Of a stretch of DNA of 14,672 nucleotides, positions 7,228 through 14,013 are shown one piece after another. The stretch comes from an uncultured Clostridia bacterium (lineage in GTDB: Bacteria > Bacillota > Clostridia > Oscillospirales > Acutalibacteraceae). Every line of letters starts with the position of its first letter. The stretch's first letter is position 1. The stretch lies in assembly GCA_946539105.1 (NCBI GenBank), contig CAMNHG010000026.1:1-14672 (forward strand). Reading direction: 5' to 3'. The notes beneath the pieces were generated by a model that did no database searches, was not told the DNA's origin, and saw only the letters and a program-made list of their open reading frames with translations. The position numbers were made by a program, and so were the translations under genes.

Positions 7228-8001
7228 CTATTCTATCCTGATACTTTCGGCACTTATGCACTTTGCGGAGCAGTCGTCTACCTCAAAAACCACTCCTTCG
7301 AGCTTGCATTCACCCTTTGCGAGGTCAAAGCGCGCCGGAAGTCCGGTTTTGAGTCGGTTTATGATGATGTCGGTCTTTACGCCCAGGACAGAGTGGATTG
7401 TGCCGGTCATCCCGGCGTCGGTAATATAACCCGTGCCGTTCGGCAGAACCGTCGCGTCGGAGGTCTGTACGTGGGTATGGGTTCCGAAAAGTGCCGATAC
7501 TCTGCCGTCGAGATAATATCCCATAGCGCGTTTTTCGCTTGTGGCTTCGGCGTGAAAATCTACTATAATTATCTTTCCTTCGGCGAGCTTTAAGGCTTCA
7601 TCGACGGCTTCAAAGGCGTTTTGGAGTCCGTTTTCGACGTCGATATTGCCCATGATGTTGATTACGCTGACAACGCGCCTGCCCATATCGAGGTTGATAA
7701 CACCGTGGCCGGGAACACTTTTTGATGAAAAATTGTACGGTCGTGCGATAAATTCAGAGCTGTCGAGAAGCTCGTAAACCTCCTTGCGCCTGAACGAATG
7801 GTTGCCCAGCGTTACGGCGTCCACACCGCTGTCAAAAAGATGCTGAGCGGATACAGGGGTTATTCCGTTGCCGTCGGCGGAGTTTTCTCCATTGCAAACG
7901 ACCAAATCTATAGCGTTAAAGCGTTTGAAGGCAGGCAGGTTTTTGCGCAAAAACTCGCATCCGACCGAGCCTACTACATCGCCGATACATAAAATCCTCA
8001 T
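7228..8001 (-). CDS. ymdB: YmdB-type metallophosphoesterase (TIGR00282 family)
   Basis: YmdB is a dinuclear metal phosphodiesterase that hydrolyses 2',3'-cyclic nucleotides. In Bacillus it influences biofilm and motility gene expression. The 257-residue product has all the family ligands: D8 (GDVVG), E39 and N40 (NGENSADG), N67 and H68 (LGNHSF), H150 (DFHAE), and H175 and H177 (GTHTHVQT). GMTGTIHSVLGV near residue 215 is also characteristic. The ATG at 8001 is preceded by GAGGTG. It lies between yqfD and fakA on the same strand, with its own predicted promoter. In Bacillus it sits next to rny, which is not seen here. No clear terminator separates it from fakA, so partial read-through is likely. 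Confidence 0.93.
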   Translation of the reverse strand: MRILCIGDVVGSVGCEFLRKNLPAFKRFNAIDLVVCNGENSADGNGITPVSAQHLFDSGVDAVTLGNHSFRRKEVYELLDSSEFIARPYNFSSKSVPGHGVINLDMGRRVVSVINIMGNIDVENGLQNAFEAVDEALKLAEGKIIIVDFHAEATSEKRAMGYYLDGRVSALFGTHTHVQTSDATVLPNGTGYITDAGMTGTIHSVLGVKTDIIINRLKTGLPARFDLAKGECKLEGVVFEVDDCSAKCISAESIRIE

Positions 8002-8054
8002 ACTCTCACCTCGATTAATTCACTAAATTTTAGAATAACACATTTCCTGCGTTT

Positions 8055-8083
8055 ATTATAACATAAAATTAATGCTCTGTCAC
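8055..8083 (-). promoter_or_regulatory. Sigma-A-type promoter of ymdB
   Basis: On the minus strand GTGACA (8078-8083) and TATAAT (8055-8060) are 17 bases apart, with TGT just before the -10 (extended -10). The -35 lies inside the last codons of yqfD, so ymdB can be expressed independently of the sporulation pair. Confidence 0.7.
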
Positions 8084-9250
8084 GTTAAAATCTACGCTTT
8101 GGGCGATATTGCGGTTAAAGGTGTAATTGCAGGTATAGATAAAAGAGTTTTCGTCCTCTGATATTTTTATATCTCTGCTCCTGACCGTGGCTGAGGGATT
8201 TTCAAACGCTTCGTACAAAAGCATTGCCTTTTCAAAGGTCTGCTGTGCCATTTCCCTGTTTTCTTTTACCGAGATATTGTTTAACTCATAGCTTGTTTGC
8301 GTGGTGATTCCGAGGGGTAAGGCGTTGCCGTTTACCGAAAGATTAACGCGGTTCTCAGAGCTTACGGACTGCGGATATGCTGTGAAATTCAGACTTGCAG
8401 GAAGACTGAGCCACAGGAAATTCAGCTCTTTTCTGTCGGTTTTATTTTCGCTTACAGAATAATAATTATACTGCTTTGGAATTTTTAATTCGAATTTAGA
8501 ATTAACATCGGCATATACCTCCGCTTCCGCCCTGACAAAACGGATTGTGTCCTGTCCTGTCGGCAAAACTCCGCTCACAAGCAGGTCGCCCTGCTTAACT
8601 CCGCTCCCCTCGCCTACCGCGCTGAAGCCGTTTTCGGCGATTATTTTTGTTATTACGCCGTCGCAGTCAGCCTTGATATTGCACGGAGATTGGCTTTTAG
8701 GCTCGTCGGACTTTTCAGCCTTTTCCCTGACGTCGGCGGTGGACTTGCAGCCGAGGTTGTTGATACTCACCCACGACAGCTCGTCAATGTCCATCTGCAC
8801 GGCGCGCTGAGAATCGAGCACGTCGATTGTCCACTTGAAGGCTCCGGGATATACGCCGTTATCGGCAAGGGCTTCACGGATTTTGCTGTCGCTGACGGTT
8901 TTCGCGCCGGTGATGTCAACCGTCCAGATAAACTGCGATAATACGATAAGCAGAACCGTGCCGAGCAGCGCGCCGATTGGCAGTCCGAGCCGTGAGGAGT
9001 GCCTTTTTGCGAAGAACGGAAAACCGCGCTTATTTGTAATTTTCAATTTTAAGCCGGCGCGCTTTGCAATATGCCTTGCCCTTTTGTAATCCGAAGCCGC
9101 CATTTTTGCTGTGATTTTGCCCTTTGACGGGTAGGCGTCCCAGAGGTTCAGCTTATTTACAGCGGCGGCATTTAAGAACCTTTCGGGGAATTTTCCGCTT
9201 GCGGTAAAGCTGACATAACCCTTTAAATGTCTGAAAAATTTTAACAGCAT
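8069..9250 (-). CDS. yqfD: Sporulation protein YqfD
   Basis: YqfD is a membrane protein made in the mother cell under sigma-E in Bacillus. Its biochemical role is unknown. The 393-residue product has a soluble N-terminal part (LKFFRHLKGYVSF at 3-15) and a basic stretch before the single obvious membrane helix (about 88-109, LGLPIGALLGTVLLIVL). A large extracytoplasmic region follows, opening with a short FtsQ/POTRA-like VDITGAKTVSDSKIREAL. This order matches the YqfD family, whose members are about 400 residues. The ATG at 9250 is chosen because GAGGTG overlaps the yqfC stop 5 bases upstream. An in-frame ATG further upstream at 9322 would overlap yqfC. It is translationally coupled to yqfC. 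The phoH gene that usually follows is absent and ymdB comes next. Confidence 0.88.
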   Translation of the reverse strand: MLLKFFRHLKGYVSFTASGKFPERFLNAAAVNKLNLWDAYPSKGKITAKMAASDYKRARHIAKRAGLKLKITNKRGFPFFAKRHSSRLGLPIGALLGTVLLIVLSQFIWTVDITGAKTVSDSKIREALADNGVYPGAFKWTIDVLDSQRAVQMDIDELSWVSINNLGCKSTADVREKAEKSDEPKSQSPCNIKADCDGVITKIIAENGFSAVGEGSGVKQGDLLVSGVLPTGQDTIRFVRAEAEVYADVNSKFELKIPKQYNYYSVSENKTDRKELNFLWLSLPASLNFTAYPQSVSSENRVNLSVNGNALPLGITTQTSYELNNISVKENREMAQQTFEKAMLLYEAFENPSATVRSRDIKISEDENSFIYTCNYTFNRNIAQSVDFNVTEH

Positions 9251-9258
9251 AGCGCACC

Positions 9259-9513
9259 TCAGCTTATAAACTCGATTTTGTTGACAAAGCCGCAAACCTC
9301 TACCGATGAGGCTGTTATGCACCTGACGCTCAGCCCTCTGCCGTAAAATGAGATTATAACGCTTGCGGTGTTGATTTTAATGTTTTCGGGCTCGTAGAGC
9401 AGGATTCCCGTTGAGCCTTCCACGCAGATTTGTCGGTTCCCTGTCATTTCTATCAGCGGTTGAAATCCTGCGTCAAGCATAGGAGGACGGGGATTTTTAT
9501 GTTGGTTTTTCAA
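9259..9513 (-). CDS. yqfC: YabP/YqfC-family sporulation protein
   Basis: This small protein belongs to the YabP/YqfC family, made in the mother cell under sigma-E. YabP is needed for spore assembly, while the exact role of YqfC is unknown. The 84-residue product has the family layout: a short polar N-terminus, a beta-rich centre (ICVEGSTGILLYEPENIKI) and the ending SSVEVCGFVNKIEFIS. The start is called at TTG (9511-9513), since GAGGTG (9520-9525) is exactly 6 bases upstream. The ATG at 9540 has no Shine-Dalgarno and falls at or before the predicted transcription start. The stop TGA is 8 bases from the yqfD start and shares bases with its ribosome binding site, so the pair forms an operon as in Bacillus. 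Confidence 0.82.
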   Translation of the reverse strand: MKNQHKNPRPPMLDAGFQPLIEMTGNRQICVEGSTGILLYEPENIKINTASVIISFYGRGLSVRCITASSVEVCGFVNKIEFIS

Positions 9514-9540
9514 ATTTTTCACCTCAAAAATATTTATCAT

Positions 9541-9569
9541 TTATATTTATGCAAAACGGCGCATATATA
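9541..9569 (+). promoter_or_regulatory. Sigma-E-like promoter of ylbJ
   Basis: TTATATT (9541-9547), 14 bases, then CATATATA (9562-9569) resembles the sigma-E consensus KMATATT-N14-CATACAMT: six of seven -35 positions and the CATA core of the -10. The predicted start is near 9576. It fits the known sigma-E control of ylbJ in Bacillus. Confidence 0.5.
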
Positions 9570-9572
9570 TTA
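9544..9572 (-). promoter_or_regulatory. Sigma-E-like promoter of yqfC-yqfD
   Basis: On the minus strand TAATATA (9566-9572), 14 bases, then CATAAATA (9544-9551) matches the sigma-E pattern: six of seven -35 positions and the CATA core. It lies almost exactly on top of the divergent ylbJ promoter. The predicted start near 9537 supports the TTG start of yqfC. Confidence 0.5.
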
Positions 9573-9583
9573 TCGGTGATAAA

Positions 9584-10648
9584 ATGTATATTAAAAACGC
9601 TTTGGACAAAGGCGGAGGAATTATTAAAGTGATTTTGATTATATCTGCCGCCGCGGCACTTACCCTGTCATCACAGAGCTGCAAGGATGGCGTGATTAAC
9701 GGAGTTGAGCTGTGCTTGAGGGTGCTTATCCCCTCGCTGTTTCCGTTTATGGCACTGTCGGCGTTGACGGTAAAGCTCGGGATTTGCGGCATAATCGGCA
9801 GACGGCCGGGCGGTATTACAAGAAAAGTTTTCGGTGTGAGCGGAACACTCGCCCCTGTGGTTTTGCTCAGTCTTATAGGCGGATATCCTGTCGGCGCGAA
9901 AGGGATTGCGGAGCTGAAAAACTCCGGCGCGATTAGTGAGGACGAAGCAAAAAGAGCTTCGCTTTTCGCGGTCTGCGCAGGACCGGGTTTTTTGATTAAC
10001 TACGTCGGCAGTTCGCTGTACGGCAACGCGCATATCGGGATGATTATACTTCTCGCGCAGGTGATTTCCGTAATCTTAACCGGCTTGTTTTTAAGGCTGA
10101 TTTGCGGCGAGGTCAAGAGTTATAGTTCTAAAAAGGAAATTTACATTAAACCTTTGCCGTTATCAAACGCGCTGGTCGAGAGTACATATTCCGCGGCTGA
10201 CGGTATGGGTAAAATCTGCGCATTGGTGTTGATTTTTTCCGCCGCGACAGGAATTATAAGCAATATTCTCCCGGGTAATCTGCTGAAAATCTGGATGATA
10301 CTCGCCGAGGTTTGCTCAGCTGTGAAGCTGACGGCAGGAGAATATCCGCTTTGGGTTACAGCGTTTGCCGTGGGCTTCGGCGGAATATGCGTGCATTTTC
10401 AGATTTTTTCCGCGTTGGACGGAATCAAGATAAACAAATTATTATTTTTCTTTATCAGAATTATTCAAGGTGTTATAACCACTCTGCTGACTTGGATTTT
10501 CAGCAGTATATTTACCGCGGAAACCGAGGTTTTTTCAAGCGGCGAGGTGCAAAACAGCGCGCTTTTCGGCGGAAGTATAATCTCAGCCGTTGTACTGACG
10601 GCGGTTATGTTTTGTTTTATATTTTCCATTAAGAATATCAGGAGGTAA
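9584..10648 (+). CDS. ylbJ: Sporulation integral membrane protein YlbJ
   Basis: YlbJ is a polytopic membrane protein with nucleoside-recognition (Gate) domains, made in the mother cell under sigma-E and required for normal spore formation in Bacillus. The transported substrate is unknown. The product of up to 354 residues has multiple hydrophobic helices and the family motifs PSLFPF at 50-55, SLIGGYPVGAK at 96-106 and CAGPGFL at 131-137. The second half repeats a Gate-like arrangement. The ATG at 9584 gives the longest frame but has only a weak GGTGAT close by. A GTG at 9629, 10 bases after GGAGG (9614-9618) and just before the first membrane helix, fits the predicted promoter better and may be the real start. 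It diverges from yqfC and leads directly into the asparagine synthetase gene. Confidence 0.87.
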   Translation: MYIKNALDKGGGIIKVILIISAAAALTLSSQSCKDGVINGVELCLRVLIPSLFPFMALSALTVKLGICGIIGRRPGGITRKVFGVSGTLAPVVLLSLIGGYPVGAKGIAELKNSGAISEDEAKRASLFAVCAGPGFLINYVGSSLYGNAHIGMIILLAQVISVILTGLFLRLICGEVKSYSSKKEIYIKPLPLSNALVESTYSAADGMGKICALVLIFSAATGIISNILPGNLLKIWMILAEVCSAVKLTAGEYPLWVTAFAVGFGGICVHFQIFSALDGIKINKLLFFFIRIIQGVITTLLTWIFSSIFTAETEVFSSGEVQNSALFGGSIISAVVLTAVMFCFIFSIKNIRR

Positions 10649-10652
10649 TTTT

Positions 10653-12485
10653 ATGTGCGGAATTGCGGGATGGATTGAAAAGGATTCAAATATGGCTTCG
10701 AGGAAGGCAGCACTTAACGCTATGTCGCAGACGCTTGAACGCAGGGGTCCCGATGAAAACGGACTTTATATCAACGGCGACACGGCGTTGATTCACCGCA
10801 GGCTGGCGGTTATTGACATTGAAAACGGCAAGCAGCCTATGGCGGCAGGGATTGACGGCGTTACATACGTTATTGTGTACAACGGCGAGATTTATAACGC
10901 TCCCGATTTGCGCGAGGAGCTTAGGGCGGACGGCTTTCATTTTCGAGGACACAGCGACACCGAGGTTGTGCTGAAAACCTACATCAAGTACGGTGACAAA
11001 TGCCCTGAAAAGCTCAACGGAATTTTCGCCTTTGCGGTGTTCCGCTCCGACGACAGGAGCGTGTTTTTGTGCCGCGATAAAATCGGCGTTAAGCCGCTGT
11101 TTTACAGCGAATACAGCGGCGGTCTGGTGTTCGGCTCAGAGATTAAGGCTCTGCTGAAAAGCGGCGTTGTGAAGCCGCAAATTGACGAGCAGGGACTTAA
11201 CGAGATTTTCTTTTTAGGCCCCGCGAGGACTCCGTCCTACGGTGTGTTTAAGGGAGTTTTTGAGCTTAACCCGGGCGAATGTGCCGTTTACAAAAGCGGC
11301 AGGCTTACGCGCAAAACGTACTTTAGCATTGAAGCGAAAGAGCATACCGACAACGAAAAACAGACGATTGAAAAAACACGGTATTTGCTGACCGACGCGA
11401 TACAGCGGCAGCTTGTCAGCGACGTTCCGCTGTGTATGTTTTTGTCAGGAGGACTTGACAGCAGTATCATCGTAAAGACCGCCTCGATGTACCAAAAGGA
11501 GCACAAGCTCGGCAAGGTTCACACCTATTCGGTTGAGTACCGCGACAATCAAAAGTATTTTGAAAAGAGCCTGTTTCAGCCTACGCGCGACTATGAGTAC
11601 ATCAAGATGATGGTAAAAAACGCCGACACAAAGCACAACGAGGTTATTCTTGATAACGAGCTGCTCGCCGACGCGCTTTACGACAGCGTTGAGGCGCGTG
11701 ATTTGCCGGGTTATGTTGATGTTGACTCCTCCCTGCTTTTGTTTTGCAGAGAAATAAAAAAGGACTACACCGTCGCGCTTTCGGGCGAATGTGCCGACGA
11801 GCTTTTCGGCGGTTATCCGTGGTACCACAACCGCGATATTTTGTTTGAGGACTGCTTTCCGTGGTCGAGAAGTCAGGATATAAGGCGGTTTATCCTAAAG
11901 GACGGCGTGCTGAAAAACGGCGAGGAATATGTGCGCCAGCGTTACCTTGACACCATCAACGCCGCGCCGAAGCTAAAAAGCGACAGCGAAACCGACAGAC
12001 GTATGCGCGAGATGTTCTACCTGAATTTTTACTGGTTTATGCAGTGCCTGCTCGAGCGCAAGGACAGGTGCTCGATGTTCAGCGGACTTGAGGTGCGCGT
12101 GCCGTTTTGCGACTACCGCCTTGCCGAGTACGCATACAATATGCCGTGGGAATTAAAGGCGTACAATGGACGTGAAAAGGGCATTGTGCGCAAGGCGTTT
12201 GAGGATATTCTGCCGAAGGAGATTACGTGGCGCAAAAAGAGCCCTTACCCGAAAACGCACAACCCTGTTTACTTTAATAAATGTGCCGAGAGGGTTAATA
12301 TTATTCTGCAAAAGAAAAATACTCTAACCGAACTCCTTGACAAAAAGGCGGTTAAGAGCATTATCGAAAATCCCGACAGCATTAAAGAGCCGTGGTACGG
12401 TCAGCTTATGAAGGCTCCGCAGATTTTGGCGTATATTATTGAGCTTGACTACTGGTTTGAAAAATACAAGGTTGAAATAGTTTGA
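10653..12485 (+). CDS. asnB: Asparagine synthetase (glutamine-hydrolysing), AsnB/AsnO type
   Basis: The enzyme makes asparagine from aspartate, ATP and glutamine. The 610-residue product begins MCGIAGW, so C2 is the glutaminase nucleophile after Met removal. The class II amidotransferase domain (about 1-205) shows LERRGPDENG at 28-37, HRRLAVID at 48-55, YNGEIYN at 76-82 and SDTEV at 101-105. The synthetase domain carries the pyrophosphate loop SGGLDSS at 265-271 and SGECADELFGGYP at 377-389. Both halves look intact. The ATG at 10653 is set by AGGAGGT, which overlaps the ylbJ stop; only 4 bases separate the genes, so they are very probably co-transcribed and coupled. B. subtilis has three such enzymes, of which AsnO serves sporulation. 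The link to ylbJ suggests that role, but sequence alone cannot prove it. Confidence 0.95.
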   Translation: MCGIAGWIEKDSNMASRKAALNAMSQTLERRGPDENGLYINGDTALIHRRLAVIDIENGKQPMAAGIDGVTYVIVYNGEIYNAPDLREELRADGFHFRGHSDTEVVLKTYIKYGDKCPEKLNGIFAFAVFRSDDRSVFLCRDKIGVKPLFYSEYSGGLVFGSEIKALLKSGVVKPQIDEQGLNEIFFLGPARTPSYGVFKGVFELNPGECAVYKSGRLTRKTYFSIEAKEHTDNEKQTIEKTRYLLTDAIQRQLVSDVPLCMFLSGGLDSSIIVKTASMYQKEHKLGKVHTYSVEYRDNQKYFEKSLFQPTRDYEYIKMMVKNADTKHNEVILDNELLADALYDSVEARDLPGYVDVDSSLLLFCREIKKDYTVALSGECADELFGGYPWYHNRDILFEDCFPWSRSQDIRRFILKDGVLKNGEEYVRQRYLDTINAAPKLKSDSETDRRMREMFYLNFYWFMQCLLERKDRCSMFSGLEVRVPFCDYRLAEYAYNMPWELKAYNGREKGIVRKAFEDILPKEITWRKKSPYPKTHNPVYFNKCAERVNIILQKKNTLTELLDKKAVKSIIENPDSIKEPWYGQLMKAPQILAYIIELDYWFEKYKVEIV

Positions 12486-12500
12486 TGTGTGTGGTAGAAT
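12472..12500 (+). promoter_or_regulatory. Sigma-A-type promoter before the PAP2 gene
   Basis: TTGAAA (12472-12477) and TAGAAT (12495-12500) are 17 bases apart. The -35 lies in the last codons of the asparagine synthetase gene. It would let the phosphatase be expressed independently of the upstream sporulation genes. Confidence 0.6.
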
Positions 12501-12541
12501 ATAGTATCTGATATTTTGTAGTTGCGCAATGAGGAATTGTG

Positions 12542-13039
12542 ATGAACAGGAAGTTATATGAGAAAACCGTTAGGTTTTTTAAGGAAAATAAAATAGCTCA
12601 CGCTGTTCTGGTTTTTACCTATAAAATACTGCCGAACATAGTTTTTGTCGCGTACCCGATAATGCTTGTGGTTGAGTTCTTCATCCTGGGCTTTTGCTGG
12701 GAATGGTTTAAGCTGGTGCTTATTCCGCTGTTTACGCTGATTATCGCGACAATTATGAGACTTGTTATCAACGAACAGCGGCCGTATGAGAAGTACGGAA
12801 TCGAGTCGGTATTCGGCAAGAAAACCGAGGGCAACAGTATGCCGAGCCGTCACACCGTAAGCGCGGTTGTTATCGCTATGACATTTTTATATGTCAATAT
12901 TCCGATTGGAATAATTATGCTTGTCGCGGCGTTTTTGATAATTCTATCAAGAGTTCAGGCAGGCGCGCATTATATGAGAGATGTGCTTGTCGGCTTGATT
13001 ATCGGACTCGGCGCAGGGCAGTTGCTTTGGGTGATATAA
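12542..13039 (+). CDS. PAP2-family membrane phosphatase
   Basis: This is a small integral membrane lipid phosphatase. Family members dephosphorylate phosphatidate, phosphatidylglycerol phosphate or undecaprenyl diphosphate, and the substrate cannot be assigned here. The 165-residue product has about five membrane helices and the three PAP2 signatures: R73..R80-P81 (Arg replacing the first Lys of KxxxxxxRP), PSRH at 101-104 (PSGH variant) and SRVQAGAHYMRD at 136-147. H104, R137 and H143 are the expected catalytic residues. The ATG at 12542 is preferred over the adjoining GTG at 12539 because GAGG is 7 bases before it. It follows the asparagine synthetase gene by 56 bases with no terminator between, but has a plausible promoter of its own. 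Confidence 0.88.
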   Translation: MNRKLYEKTVRFFKENKIAHAVLVFTYKILPNIVFVAYPIMLVVEFFILGFCWEWFKLVLIPLFTLIIATIMRLVINEQRPYEKYGIESVFGKKTEGNSMPSRHTVSAVVIAMTFLYVNIPIGIIMLVAAFLIILSRVQAGAHYMRDVLVGLIIGLGAGQLLWVI

Positions 13040-13051
13040 AATCTATAAAAA

Positions 13052-13096
13052 AAGCTGTCATTCTCAATGTTAGTTGAGATTGACAGCTTATTTTTT
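13052..13096. terminator. Bidirectional terminator between the PAP2 gene and the unknown membrane gene
   Basis: The arms AAGCTGTCA (13052-13060) and TGACAGCTT (13081-13089) pair perfectly, with an inner CTCAA/TTGAG extension. A T-run follows on the plus strand (13091-13096). On the minus strand seven consecutive T follow (the A-run at 13047-13053). It serves both convergent genes. Confidence 0.88.
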
Positions 13097-13880
13097 AAGC
13101 AACATACATTACAGGTCCGCTTAATATAAATACAAGCGAAAATAAAATGATTATTGATGTCAAAAAAGTAAAAAGGGCTGTATAACCGAACGCACGGGCG
13201 GTTAGTACTGTTTGTAAAGGAGCACCGTCTTTGTTTGAAACAATACGCAAAATTACCATTGCGGTAATATACAACAGTATCGCAAAAGCAAATAAAATAA
13301 TCATCAAATTGAGAGTATTTTGTGAGGATATATCCGGAAGATTATCCCAATATTTTACAAAAAATATAAACGATGTAAAAACAATTAAAGCAGAAAGGAT
13401 TATCATTATAAAAGCAATAACCGAGATGTTTTTAAGGCTTGGTTTGGTTTTTGTGTTTTCATGCTCTGCTTTGCTTATACTTTCATCATAGTTCAATAGT
13501 TTTTTTGAAAACTTTTTATACAAATACGCGACAATAAAAACACATATTACAAATAACGCTCCGACTATTACAACCAATGCGCTGAGCTTTGATGACATTG
13601 GGTCAACAACCGTATTAACCGCCGGCAAGCGGTCTGATACAGCAGAAAAGCGGCTCCACGTTAAAAAAAGAGCGACGATTTGATTTAAGGAAATCAGCAT
13701 ATGATACAAAGCGTTATCAACGGCAAAACAACTAAAGACGGCTGTTATAACCGGAATAATCAAAATCGGTGCTAAAATTGATATGCCGTATTGATAAAAC
13801 AAAAAACCGATTAAAAAACCTATATACGGCAACAGCAATGCCGGAATAAAAAACGGAAGAAAGATTGATTTTTTAGTCAC
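13095..13880 (-). CDS. Unrecognised seven-helix membrane protein
   Basis: I do not recognise this 261-residue protein. It is very hydrophobic, with about seven predicted membrane helices near residues 6-28, 33-54, 58-75, 100-121, 148-171, 188-210 and 225-252. A charged hydrophilic loop of about 25 residues (KKFSKKLLNYDES onward) lies between helices 4 and 5. No catalytic, ATP-binding or transporter signature is visible. The GTG at 13880 is chosen because AAAGAGGTG lies 8 bases before it. An in-frame GTG at 13889 is inside that ribosome binding site. Codons are richer in A/T (many AAA, ATT, ATA) than in the neighbours. The gene stands alone, with its own promoter and terminators on both sides, which suggests a recent or lineage-specific insertion. 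No function should be inferred. Confidence 0.82.
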   Translation of the reverse strand: MTKKSIFLPFFIPALLLPYIGFLIGFLFYQYGISILAPILIIPVITAVFSCFAVDNALYHMLISLNQIVALFLTWSRFSAVSDRLPAVNTVVDPMSSKLSALVVIVGALFVICVFIVAYLYKKFSKKLLNYDESISKAEHENTKTKPSLKNISVIAFIMIILSALIVFTSFIFFVKYWDNLPDISSQNTLNLMIILFAFAILLYITAMVILRIVSNKDGAPLQTVLTARAFGYTALFTFLTSIIILFSLVFILSGPVMYVA

Positions 13881-13901
13881 GCGTATCACCTCTTTAATTG
13901 T

Positions 13902-13930
13902 ATTATATCATATAATATTTTAAAAGACAA
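13902..13930 (-). promoter_or_regulatory. Sigma-A-type promoter of the unknown membrane gene
   Basis: On the minus strand TTGTCT (13925-13930) and a consensus TATAAT (13902-13907) are 17 bases apart, about 20 bases upstream of the GTG start. Confidence 0.65.
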
Positions 13931-13950
13931 TAGAGCTGTAATTGTTTATC

Positions 13951-13991
13951 AAAAAAAGCCTGCCTTAAAGCAAAAGCTGAAAGACAGGCTT
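13951..13991 (-). terminator. Intrinsic terminator of mscL
   Basis: AAGCCTG (13956-13962) pairs with CAGGCTT (13985-13991). After one mismatch a CTT/AAG extension and an inner AGC/GCT follow. Read on the minus strand, a run of seven T follows (the A-run at 13951-13957). It begins about 22 bases after the mscL stop. Confidence 0.85.
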
Positions 13992-14013
13992 GATTTTTGT
14001 ATATGAAACCGAA

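Noticed and set aside
11445..11828. Minus-strand 127-codon frame inside the asparagine synthetase gene
   Set aside because: It lies across the synthetase PPi-loop region in antisense with no ribosome binding site.
12486..12541. Possible leader peptide between the asparagine synthetase and PAP2 genes
   Set aside because: The short frames there have no ribosome binding site, and the stretch is explained by a promoter and the PAP2 ribosome binding site.
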